The position numbers and the translations under genes are program-made. The notes under the pieces are model-generated. The model was not told where the DNA came from. It saw only the letters and a program-made list of their open reading frames with translations, and did no database searches. This document shows, piece after piece, positions 7,065 to 14,257 of a stretch of 64,000 bases of DNA (within the stretch, counting starts at the first letter, position 1; each line of letters starts with the position of its first letter). This stretch comes from Sinorhizobium americanum (GTDB lineage: Bacteria > Pseudomonadota > Alphaproteobacteria > Rhizobiales > Rhizobiaceae), in contig NZ_LNQC01000053.1 in NCBI RefSeq assembly GCF_001651855.1, forward strand, positions 247,026 to 311,025. Direction: 5' to 3'.

Positions 7065-10034
7065 ATGATTTCCGATTCAGACCTTGTCGCGCATCGCCTC
7101 GACGCAATGAAACGCACCGAAGGCGGCGTCCCTTCGCTGCCGACGAATCCGTTCTTCGGGGTCGGCCCGATAACCGATGCGACAAAGGACGAGGTCGACA
7201 GCAGGCTGCGCCGCTATGAATTCGACAATTGGATAGAGAGCACCTACCGGAAATACGATGACACCGGGAAGGATATCGGCGCGTTTACGACCGCTGAACT
7301 CTCCCGCAGCATGCATCGCGGTTACCCGGCAGACAAGATTCTGCTCGATATGATGCAGGCGATCCATCGCTATTTCGAGTTTCCCAAGTCGAACAGGATT
7401 GCAGTCGGCCTCGGCGGCGGACACAGCGGCTATACCGTGTGCGTGCAGCACCTTCTGAACGCAAATAACGCAAGCCAGCGGGTGTACGTCGATACCCCGC
7501 GCCCCGAAAGTGACCGCGCTGATGCCTCTGGTTTCTTCCGGCAATCCTGGGCAACCCAGCTCATAGAGATGCATCGCTTCGCGGAAAAGGGCGACGAAAA
7601 CAGGATTCACTTTGCGAAGCGCGAGGGTCAAATTCCTTCGGCAAGCGCGCTCGCAGAACTCGGCGTTTCGATCTTCATTGGCGTGGGTCACGAAACGACC
7701 GGTGCCAATTCATACACCAACGAGGAGATTATCGAGCTTCTAGCCTGGTTGGACGGTGACCCTGAGAACCGTCATGCCGTTTTCGACGCGACGTCCATGC
7801 TGGGAGCGATGCCTTGGGAGCCCGATGTCGTGCGGGCGGTGATGGCCAAGTGCTGCCTGTTCATGCCGTTCCAGAAGGCGATCGGCGGCGTCTCCGGCTA
7901 CTTTGTGGCGTCCTTCACGCCGGCGGCTCTGGCATTGATCGAGCGCAACCAGAGCAATCCGTCCTGGGCGATCCCGAGGCAGCTCAAGATTGCGCCGCCG
8001 ATCAATCCCCGGCAGCCGTTCAGCAGCAAGCGGTCGGTCGATGCCGGCCCGTTTTACGATGCCCAGGAAGACAGGATGCTCGGCGGCGTCATCAACACCT
8101 ATAGCGCCCTGGCATTCGCCGAGACTACCTTCGGGCTCTTGCAGACCGAACGGCGCGTCGGGTCCGTCAGCGAACTCAACAAGCGCTCGGCAAAGAACCG
8201 CAAGCTCGTCAACGAATGGGTGGACCGCAACCCGCTGTTCAGTCTCGTAGTGGAGGAAGAGGATCGCCGCGGCGCGGCGGTAACGCTGCTTAAGGTCAAT
8301 GACGGCAGCATCTCCTCGTCGGACCTGCATCAGCGCATCATCGCGCGGTCGAAGCAGATCCTGGGTTATGAAGGAATTACCCATCCGAACGGTGTTCATG
8401 AAAAGGGGCTGGATGCGGCGCGCTATGTGAACGCGTTCCCCGGAACTCCGGGGGATTATCGCGCCTGGATCGGCGGCATTCGGGACGCTGCCGATGTCAC
8501 CGCTCTGCTCGACAATCTCAAATACGCCTATCTCAGGGCCAAGATCGTCGTCATCGAAGAAGAGCTCGAGAAGAGAGGCAGCCGCGTTGGCTACGCCGAA
8601 TCTGCCGGCGCCGGTGCCGCATCGGTGCGCGAGGGCACTTTCAAGGTGTTGATCGCGGATGCGATCGGCCTCCGCTTCGATGCTGAGGGCCGTCTCGATC
8701 ACAGCGAACTGGCCGCATACATCCACGAAAAAGGCGGCGTGTTCCACGAAAATTCCGCGAACGGTTCAAGCACGGCCGACGATGGCAAGATTCACTTCTA
8801 CTACCGACCCCACCTTAGCACCGCCGACGAGATCCTCGCTGAAGCGGGCGAGGGGCAGTATGATGCGGTGATCGCCGCCGCAACATTCATCCCCCAGGCC
8901 GCGAAGTTCCGCCTTGGCGGCGTCCGTATCGGCACGGGCACCGGAAACATGGGTTCCGCTTCCTGGGGCGGGCCGAACGGCGAAGGCGGCGAGGCCCCGC
9001 TGATGAACACGCCGGGGATCAATAGCCGGGCGACCGCGCAGATGGCCATGAAGGCGCTTCTCAAGGTTCTGCCCGATCTGCCGGTGGAAGAATTGCATGC
9101 CCGCGTCGTTGGCGGCGACTTCGATACGGGCAAGAACTTGGCCGAATATCCGACCGAGAAGCTTGAGGGAAAAAGGATCGCGATCCTCGGCTACGGCAAC
9201 ATAGGCAGGGAACTCGCACGTCTTGCCAAGGCGTTCCACATGGATGTGGTCGTCTATGCTCGACCCGCGCATCGCGACAACATCATCGCGGAAGGCTATG
9301 AATACGCCGCTACTCCGGCGGAGGCGGCGCGTGGTTCGGACGTCCTGTCGGTCCATCTCGGCCTCGGAAAACAGGACCCGGCCACTGGGAAATTCTCCAA
9401 TGCCGGAGTCGTCGATGGCGAGGTCCTGTCCGCTCTGAACGACAGGGCAGTGCTGCTCAACTACGATCGCGGCGAGCTCGTGAACGTGACGGACCTGGAG
9501 GCGGCCCTGACATCCGGCAAGGTCAGGCATGCGGCGATCGATGCCGACATCTTCAAGTCGTCGGACGGCCCGAGCGGCCCGATGAAGCCCTATCTTTCGC
9601 TTCTTCCGAAGCATGCCGACAAGCTCGAACTCCTCCCGCATGCCGCGGCGGACACCGACCATCCGACACGTGTCGCCGGCGCGAAGCAAGCCGTCCACCA
9701 GATCATCGACTCGATACGTCTGCTGTCGGTCACGAACCTCAAGGGTGATCTGCCCGAGGGCTATGTATCGCAAGGTGCAAGCAGCCCCTCTGGCATTGGA
9801 CTTTTCACGCGCTCCGTCTTTGACCGAATTGCGAACGACAAGGGCCTTCTCGTGCAATTGCGGGAGGCGAGCGAAAAGATAGCCGCGATCCTCGGATCGC
9901 TCGAAGCGGTGTCCGACGAGGCGCACAGAGCGCGGATCGTCGAGCGTTACCGGTCACTGCTTGCGCAGAACGCAATGAAGCAGGTTCAACTTCTAAAGTC
10001 TGCTGGCCTGCTAGCACCTGCTGCCAAGGAGTAG
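7065..10034 (+). CDS. SerC-like aminotransferase fused to SerA-like dehydrogenase
   Basis: 989-residue two-enzyme fusion. Residues 20-500 resemble phosphoserine aminotransferase (class V): GHETTGANSY at 209-218, cofactor Asp241 in FDATSMLG, PLP Lys271 in FQKAIGG. Residues 525-890 resemble a D-2-hydroxyacid/phosphoglycerate dehydrogenase: Rossmann motif GYGNIG at 709-714, catalytic Arg802 in YDRGELVN, His859 in LPHAA. Residues 905-989 are a helical tail with no family I recognise; no ACT domain is evident. The two activities could act successively on a 2-oxo acid such as (phospho)hydroxypyruvate, interconverting serine and glycerate skeletons. That would fit the serine-cycle genes upstream, but the substrates are inferred. 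A 268-bp leader lies upstream; the ATG follows GAGGTAGAA. Confidence 0.88.
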   Translation: MISDSDLVAHRLDAMKRTEGGVPSLPTNPFFGVGPITDATKDEVDSRLRRYEFDNWIESTYRKYDDTGKDIGAFTTAELSRSMHRGYPADKILLDMMQAIHRYFEFPKSNRIAVGLGGGHSGYTVCVQHLLNANNASQRVYVDTPRPESDRADASGFFRQSWATQLIEMHRFAEKGDENRIHFAKREGQIPSASALAELGVSIFIGVGHETTGANSYTNEEIIELLAWLDGDPENRHAVFDATSMLGAMPWEPDVVRAVMAKCCLFMPFQKAIGGVSGYFVASFTPAALALIERNQSNPSWAIPRQLKIAPPINPRQPFSSKRSVDAGPFYDAQEDRMLGGVINTYSALAFAETTFGLLQTERRVGSVSELNKRSAKNRKLVNEWVDRNPLFSLVVEEEDRRGAAVTLLKVNDGSISSSDLHQRIIARSKQILGYEGITHPNGVHEKGLDAARYVNAFPGTPGDYRAWIGGIRDAADVTALLDNLKYAYLRAKIVVIEEELEKRGSRVGYAESAGAGAASVREGTFKVLIADAIGLRFDAEGRLDHSELAAYIHEKGGVFHENSANGSSTADDGKIHFYYRPHLSTADEILAEAGEGQYDAVIAAATFIPQAAKFRLGGVRIGTGTGNMGSASWGGPNGEGGEAPLMNTPGINSRATAQMAMKALLKVLPDLPVEELHARVVGGDFDTGKNLAEYPTEKLEGKRIAILGYGNIGRELARLAKAFHMDVVVYARPAHRDNIIAEGYEYAATPAEAARGSDVLSVHLGLGKQDPATGKFSNAGVVDGEVLSALNDRAVLLNYDRGELVNVTDLEAALTSGKVRHAAIDADIFKSSDGPSGPMKPYLSLLPKHADKLELLPHAAADTDHPTRVAGAKQAVHQIIDSIRLLSVTNLKGDLPEGYVSQGASSPSGIGLFTRSVFDRIANDKGLLVQLREASEKIAAILGSLEAVSDEAHRARIVERYRSLLAQNAMKQVQLLKSAGLLAPAAKE

Positions 10035-10066
10035 GACTGCCGGTCCAAGATTGCACAGAGGGCCAT

Positions 10067-10097
10067 TGTCCTTCGCTCGATTAAGGAGCGAAGGACA
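10067..10097 (+). terminator. 12-bp hairpin after the fusion gene
   Basis: TGTCCTTCGCTC and GAGCGAAGGACA form a perfect 12-bp stem with loop GATTAAG, 33 bp after the stop codon. No T-run follows, but position and stability suggest a terminator. Confidence 0.55.
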
Positions 10098-10223
10098 GGC
10101 GAAAAGGTGCCCCTTGCTGCGGCCTCGTTTGAAGCGCATGCTGCGTGGTATCAGCGGCTATCAACAAGGGCGCCACTGGCTGGGAGATCATCGCGCTTTC
10201 GCCCCATCCTAGGAGCCGGCGCC

Positions 10224-10427
10224 ATGTATCCTTTCCGCGACTTTGACTGCGTCATCCGACCGAGCGAGATCAATATGTTGCAAGGCGTGTTCGAAACCGA
10301 ACTCGCCCGAACCAAGCTGAGGAGCGACACGGAGGAAGCCGAAGCGCTCGCAAGGAGGCTGGTCGCGTTCTATCAGGAAGGCGTCAGAGACCCGTGTCTC
10401 TTGGCTGAAAGGGTCAGAGACCGATAG
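10224..10427 (+). CDS. Small conserved-type hypothetical protein
   Basis: 67 residues, charged and mostly helical in appearance, starting YPFRDFDCVIRPSEINMLQ. No domain that I can name. I chose the ATG at 10224 because AGGAG lies upstream; the open frame extends 117 bases further without a ribosome site. Proteins with a related opening (RDFD..IRPSE...LQ) are, to my recollection, common in rhizobia, but no function is known to me. It stands alone between a hairpin and the convergent threonine aldolase gene. Confidence 0.6.
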   Translation: MYPFRDFDCVIRPSEINMLQGVFETELARTKLRSDTEEAEALARRLVAFYQEGVRDPCLLAERVRDR

Positions 10428-10529
10428 CAGAGAGCGCCCGCGACGGGGGGGCGCTTAGGGTCGACGTCGCGCTCATCGGATAGAGTGGGACAGCCCGCCG
10501 CAGGGCGGCCGCCGTGCCCCTGCTCTGGT

Positions 10530-11555
10530 TCACACTCCTTTCGCGAAAAAGGCATCGATCGCGGCCAAGGCAGCGCCGACCGATTGGGCATCGACGTCCA
10601 TGTGCGTGACCCAGCGCTGGCGCCGCCCGCCGGCACTTGATGTGATGCCGATTCCGGCTCCAGCCAAATGGGCCGCCAGTGGGGCGGCGATGGATGTATC
10701 GATATCGACAAAGACGATGTTGGTATCGGGAGCGGTGACTTCGAGCCCGGAAAAGGCACCGATCCCTTCGGCCAGCTTGCGCGCCAGGGCATGATCTTCC
10801 GCCAACCGTTCGACATTGTTTTCAAGAGCATAAAGTCCCGCGGCGGCGACCACGCCGACCTGCCGCATGCCGCCGCCGACCATCTTGCGAAGCCGCCTTG
10901 CCTTGACGATGAAGGCGGGATCGCCGACGAGCACCGAGCCAAGAGGGGCGCCCAGCCCCTTTGACAGGCACAGGGACACGCTGTCGAAGGGCTGAGCCAG
11001 CAGCGCAATGTCTTGGCCGAGTGCGACGGAGGCATTGAAAAGGCGCGCGCCGTCCAGATGACGCGCAAGGCCATGGCGTTCCGCCACCGCACAGGCCTCT
11101 CGCACATAATCGAGAGAGAGGACGCGCCCGCCGAGGGTGTTTTCCAGAGCCAGCAACCGGGTGCGGGCATGATGGGGATCATCGGGTTTGATTTCGGCCT
11201 CGATCGCGGCGAGATCCAGGGTGCCATCCGGTCGGTGGGCAATCGGTTGCGGCTGAATGCTGCCCAGGACGGCCGCTCCGCCCGCCTCCCAGCGATAGCA
11301 GTGCGCAAGCTGGCCGACGAGATACTCGTCACCACGCTCGCAATGCGCCATCAACGCGACGAGATTGGATTGCGTCCCCGTCGGAAAGAACAATCCGGCT
11401 TCCTTGCCGAGCCGATCAGCCGCGGCTTCCTCCAAGTTGCGGACAGTGGGATCATCACCGAAGACGTCGTCACCGACGTCTGCTCGGGCCATTGCTTCAC
11501 GCATCGCTCCTGTCGGGCGGGTCACTGTATCGCTTCGAAAATCATGCTGGATCAT
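10530..11555 (-). CDS. ltaE: Low-specificity L-threonine aldolase
   Basis: 341 residues, PLP-dependent fold-type I. It cleaves L-threonine or allo-threonine to glycine and acetaldehyde and can act on other beta-hydroxy amino acids. The N-terminus DFRSDTVTRPT, the segment ADVGDDVFGDDPTV and the PLP lysine in SLCLSKGLGAPLGSV are diagnostic. The start at 11555 is preferred over the longer frame to 11642 because the family begins at the DFRSDT motif and the extra residues would run into the divergent promoter region. It is transcribed away from a MocR regulator that probably controls it. Glycine made here would join the serine/glyoxylate pool served by the upstream module. Confidence 0.93.
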   Translation of the reverse strand: MIQHDFRSDTVTRPTGAMREAMARADVGDDVFGDDPTVRNLEEAAADRLGKEAGLFFPTGTQSNLVALMAHCERGDEYLVGQLAHCYRWEAGGAAVLGSIQPQPIAHRPDGTLDLAAIEAEIKPDDPHHARTRLLALENTLGGRVLSLDYVREACAVAERHGLARHLDGARLFNASVALGQDIALLAQPFDSVSLCLSKGLGAPLGSVLVGDPAFIVKARRLRKMVGGGMRQVGVVAAAGLYALENNVERLAEDHALARKLAEGIGAFSGLEVTAPDTNIVFVDIDTSIAAPLAAHLAGAGIGITSSAGGRRQRWVTHMDVDAQSVGAALAAIDAFFAKGV

Positions 11556-11619
11556 TTGCCAAGTCCTTTCCGGTTGCAGCGGCAGGAAGTTAGCTGTGGC
11601 AATCGGCGGGCGATATATA

Positions 11620-11649
11620 CAGATCTGCTCGATCTGTTGCATAACAGAT
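11620..11649. promoter_or_regulatory. Putative MocR operator between ltaE and mocR
   Basis: The 125-bp divergent spacer holds a perfect 7+4+7 inverted repeat, ATCTGTTGCATAACAGAT, at 11632-11649, preceded by the related palindrome CAGATCTG at 11620-11627. The repeated half-site (A)GATCTG(TT) suggests binding of the MocR dimer and control of both promoters. This is inferred from symmetry and position only. Confidence 0.6.
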
Positions 11650-11680
11650 GCGATGTCCTCTCTTCCGTTGCCTTTCTTCC

Positions 11681-13084
11681 ATGACGAAATACCAGACCAT
11701 CGCCGGGCAAATTGGTGAAGCGATTCGGTCGGGAATTCTCGAGCCGGGTACGCGCATTCCGTCGGTTCGCGCCGTCGCCGGGCAGCACAGCGTCAGCACG
11801 ACCACCGCGCTCGAAGCGCTTCGTTCACTAGAAGGCGAAGGCCTGATCGAGGCGCGTCCGCGCTCGGGCTATTTCGTCCTTAACAGAGCGGGATCGGTGG
11901 CTGCGGCGCCGCGATTTCAGTTCGACAGCGAGCTTGAAGAGGATGCCAGGGTTCACCTTTCCATTGTCGGTTCACCCTGTCGCGTCAGGTTCGATTTGGC
12001 CACGGGCGATCCGGGCCTCTATCCGCTGGATCGTTTCGGTCGGCTGGTGCGGCGGGCGAGTTATCGTTCGCCGCTGCTCCTCGGGGCACTTGCCCGGGGA
12101 ACCGGCCATGCCGCTTTCAAGCAGCAGATCGTTCGTTCGGCGCTCGACCACGGCTGCCGGATTTCTCCTGAAGAAATCATCGTTACCAACGGCTGCATCG
12201 AAGCGCTCAACCTCTCGCTTCGCGCCGTGACCAGTCATGGAGATCGCGTTGCCGTCGAATCTCCCTGCTATTTCGTGCTGCTCCAGATGCTGCGGGCGCT
12301 GGGCCTGGTGGCCGTGCCCATACCTTGCGATCCCCTCCGAGGCATGGATCTCGCCGTGCTGGCCGAAGTATTGCAGACGACGAGGATTGCGGCGGTTGTT
12401 TCGGTCGCCAATGGCAACAACCCGGTCGGAAGCGTAGCCGATGACGAGGACAAGGCGGCGCTCGTCGCCATGCTCGCCGATCGCAAAATACCGCTTATCG
12501 AAGACGACATGTTCGGCGACGTCTGTTTCGCGCCTTCCCGCCCGCCCGCGCTTCGCAGCTTCGACCGACAAGGGGGAGTGCTGTGGTGTGGCGGACTGTC
12601 CAAGACCTTGATGCCGAGCCTTCGCCTCGGCTGGGTAGCGGCGGGCCGATTTACCGCGCAGGTGCAGGCGCTGAAATACACGAGCACCATGGCAACCTCG
12701 GAGCTGTTTCAGGTGGCTGCCGCGGAACTGATGGAGAATGGCGGCTACACGCGCCATCTGAAGCGGCTGCGTCAAAGGCTCGCCAGGCAGCATGCCGAGT
12801 TGCGGCAGGCCGTTGTCCGGCATTTTCCTCTCGGCACAGAGGTATCACATGCCGAGGGAGGATATGTCGCCTGGGTTCGCCTTCCCGAAGCGGAAGGCCA
12901 TCCGGTCAGCACGCGGCAATTGTTCACTCGCGCCCGCGAAGCGGGCATCGGCTTCGTGCCCGGATATCTTTTCGGCGGACGCGAATTTGATGATTGCCTG
13001 CGGCTGAATGCGGGCTATCCGTGGAGCCGAGAGCAGGAAGAGGCTATCGCCCATCTCGGTCAGCTGGTGAAGCAACGGCAATGA
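11681..13084 (+). CDS. MocR/PdxR-type GntR regulator with aminotransferase domain
   Basis: 467 residues. An N-terminal GntR winged helix (residues about 3-70: SGILEPGTRIPSVRAVA, then STTTALEALRSLEGEGLIEARPRSGYFV) is joined to a class I aminotransferase-like domain (about 110-460) with the PLP lysine in GGLSKTLMPSLRLGW. Such proteins sense PLP or an amino-acid aldimine and usually regulate the adjacent divergent gene, here threonine aldolase. The ATG at 11681 fits the start of the winged helix; upstream sequence is the operator region. The effector could be PLP with glycine or threonine, which is a guess from context. Confidence 0.9.
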   Translation: MTKYQTIAGQIGEAIRSGILEPGTRIPSVRAVAGQHSVSTTTALEALRSLEGEGLIEARPRSGYFVLNRAGSVAAAPRFQFDSELEEDARVHLSIVGSPCRVRFDLATGDPGLYPLDRFGRLVRRASYRSPLLLGALARGTGHAAFKQQIVRSALDHGCRISPEEIIVTNGCIEALNLSLRAVTSHGDRVAVESPCYFVLLQMLRALGLVAVPIPCDPLRGMDLAVLAEVLQTTRIAAVVSVANGNNPVGSVADDEDKAALVAMLADRKIPLIEDDMFGDVCFAPSRPPALRSFDRQGGVLWCGGLSKTLMPSLRLGWVAAGRFTAQVQALKYTSTMATSELFQVAAAELMENGGYTRHLKRLRQRLARQHAELRQAVVRHFPLGTEVSHAEGGYVAWVRLPEAEGHPVSTRQLFTRAREAGIGFVPGYLFGGREFDDCLRLNAGYPWSREQEEAIAHLGQLVKQRQ

Positions 13085-13118
13085 GCAGGCTCGTTCGGCG
13101 ACCTTGGCGAAAGGCGGA

Positions 13119-13144
13119 GGAACAAACGCGCGCTCGGCCCCGTT
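13119..13144 (+). promoter_or_regulatory. EcfG-type (RpoE2-like) promoter of ku1
   Basis: GGAAC, 17 bases, then CGTT: an exact match to the alphaproteobacterial general-stress sigma-factor consensus. It lies 38 bp upstream of the Ku start codon. Confidence 0.75.
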
Positions 13145-13181
13145 TCGGAAGTTCAACCGAGATGCTTCGAGGCGAAACCAA

Positions 13182-13991
13182 ATGGCGCCCCGCTCGTTCT
13201 GGAAAGGCTATCTGAAACTGTCACTCGTCACCTGTCCGGTGGCAATGACGCCGGCGACGACCGAAAACGAAAAGGTCCGCTTTCACACGCTCAACCGAAA
13301 GACCAACAATCGCGTCGTCAGCCAGTATGTCGATGCGGTGAGCGGAAAAGCCGTCGACGAAGATGACGAAGTCAAGGGCTATGAACGTGGCGAGGACGAC
13401 TTCGTCCTCCTAGAGGACGAGGAACTCGAAGCGGTCGGGCTGGAAAGCACGCGCACCATCGATATCGACATGTTCGTCGAGGCCGACAGCATTCGCTGGA
13501 TCTGGTACGACAAGCCGCACTATCTCGTTCCCGACGATCCCGTGGGTGAGGAGGCCTTTTCAGTGATCCGCGATGCGATGGCCTCAACCGGGACGGTCGG
13601 GATCTCAAGGCTTGTCATGTATCGCCGCGAGCGCGCCGTGATGCTCGAGCCGAGAGGGAAGGGGATCGTTCTTTGGACGCTGCGCTATGGCGACGAGGTG
13701 CGGAAACCCGAGGAGTTCTTCCGCAACATTGATGACAGCGACACCGATCCCGAACTGATGCGGCTCGTGACAAAGCTGATCGAAGAACGTAGCAAACCGT
13801 GGGATCCCGATATGGTGAGCGATCCCGTTCAGGCGCGCCTCCTCGACATCATATCCGCCAAGAAGAAGGGCCGGAAACGACCGGCCAAGGCAAAGGCCGA
13901 GGAAGAGGAGCGCCCCAGCAACGTGGTCAATATCATGGACGCGCTTCGTAAGAGCCTCAGTTCGGAAAAGAAGAAAAAGTCGAAGAGTTAA
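13182..13991 (+). CDS. ku: Ku protein, non-homologous end joining (first copy)
   Basis: 269 residues. Homodimeric DNA-end-binding protein of bacterial NHEJ that recruits LigD. It begins APRSFWKGYLKLSLVTCPVAM, the canonical bacterial Ku N-terminus, and contains FHTLNRKTNNRV and EDDEVKGYERGEDDFVLL. The C-terminus is Lys/Glu-rich (residues 225-269), as is usual for the DNA- and LigD-interacting tail. The start at 13182 replaces a 26-residue upstream extension that does not match the family. It has its own stress-type promoter and converges with the KTSC gene of the ku2-ligD operon; the stop codons overlap. Confidence 0.95.
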   Translation: MAPRSFWKGYLKLSLVTCPVAMTPATTENEKVRFHTLNRKTNNRVVSQYVDAVSGKAVDEDDEVKGYERGEDDFVLLEDEELEAVGLESTRTIDIDMFVEADSIRWIWYDKPHYLVPDDPVGEEAFSVIRDAMASTGTVGISRLVMYRRERAVMLEPRGKGIVLWTLRYGDEVRKPEEFFRNIDDSDTDPELMRLVTKLIEERSKPWDPDMVSDPVQARLLDIISAKKKGRKRPAKAKAEEEERPSNVVNIMDALRKSLSSEKKKKSKS

Positions 13992-14215
13992 CCCCCGGCA
14001 TCCCGGTGTTCGCCCGGCATCGAGACGCGATAGTTGAAGCGATCGCGGATATGCGCGTTGAAGAAGCGGCCCTTCGAGAAGGCGCGCCTGAAGGCAGCAT
14101 AGGTTTCGGGAGGCACGTCCTCATAGTCATAACGCTTTTCCGTGGTCAGGAGCCAGATGGAGAGCGTCCGCGTCTCGGCATCATAATCTGCCCTCTTTAT
14201 CAGATGCGACGGCAT
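13988..14215 (-). CDS. KTSC domain protein
   Basis: 75 residues matching the KTSC domain pattern: LIKRADYDAETRTLSIWL, then YDYEDVPPETYAAFRRAFSKGRFFNAHIRDRF. The domain is named after lysyl-tRNA-synthetase-associated and stand-alone forms and its function is unknown, with nucleic-acid binding proposed. It sits 42 bp downstream of ligD on the same strand and is probably the last gene of a ku-ligD-KTSC operon. Its stop codon overlaps that of the convergent ku1. Confidence 0.88.
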   Translation of the reverse strand: MPSHLIKRADYDAETRTLSIWLLTTEKRYDYEDVPPETYAAFRRAFSKGRFFNAHIRDRFNYRVSMPGEHRDAGG

Positions 14216-14257
14216 TGCCTCACCGCCTCTCGTAACGGTCCGTTGTGAGTGCGTCTT

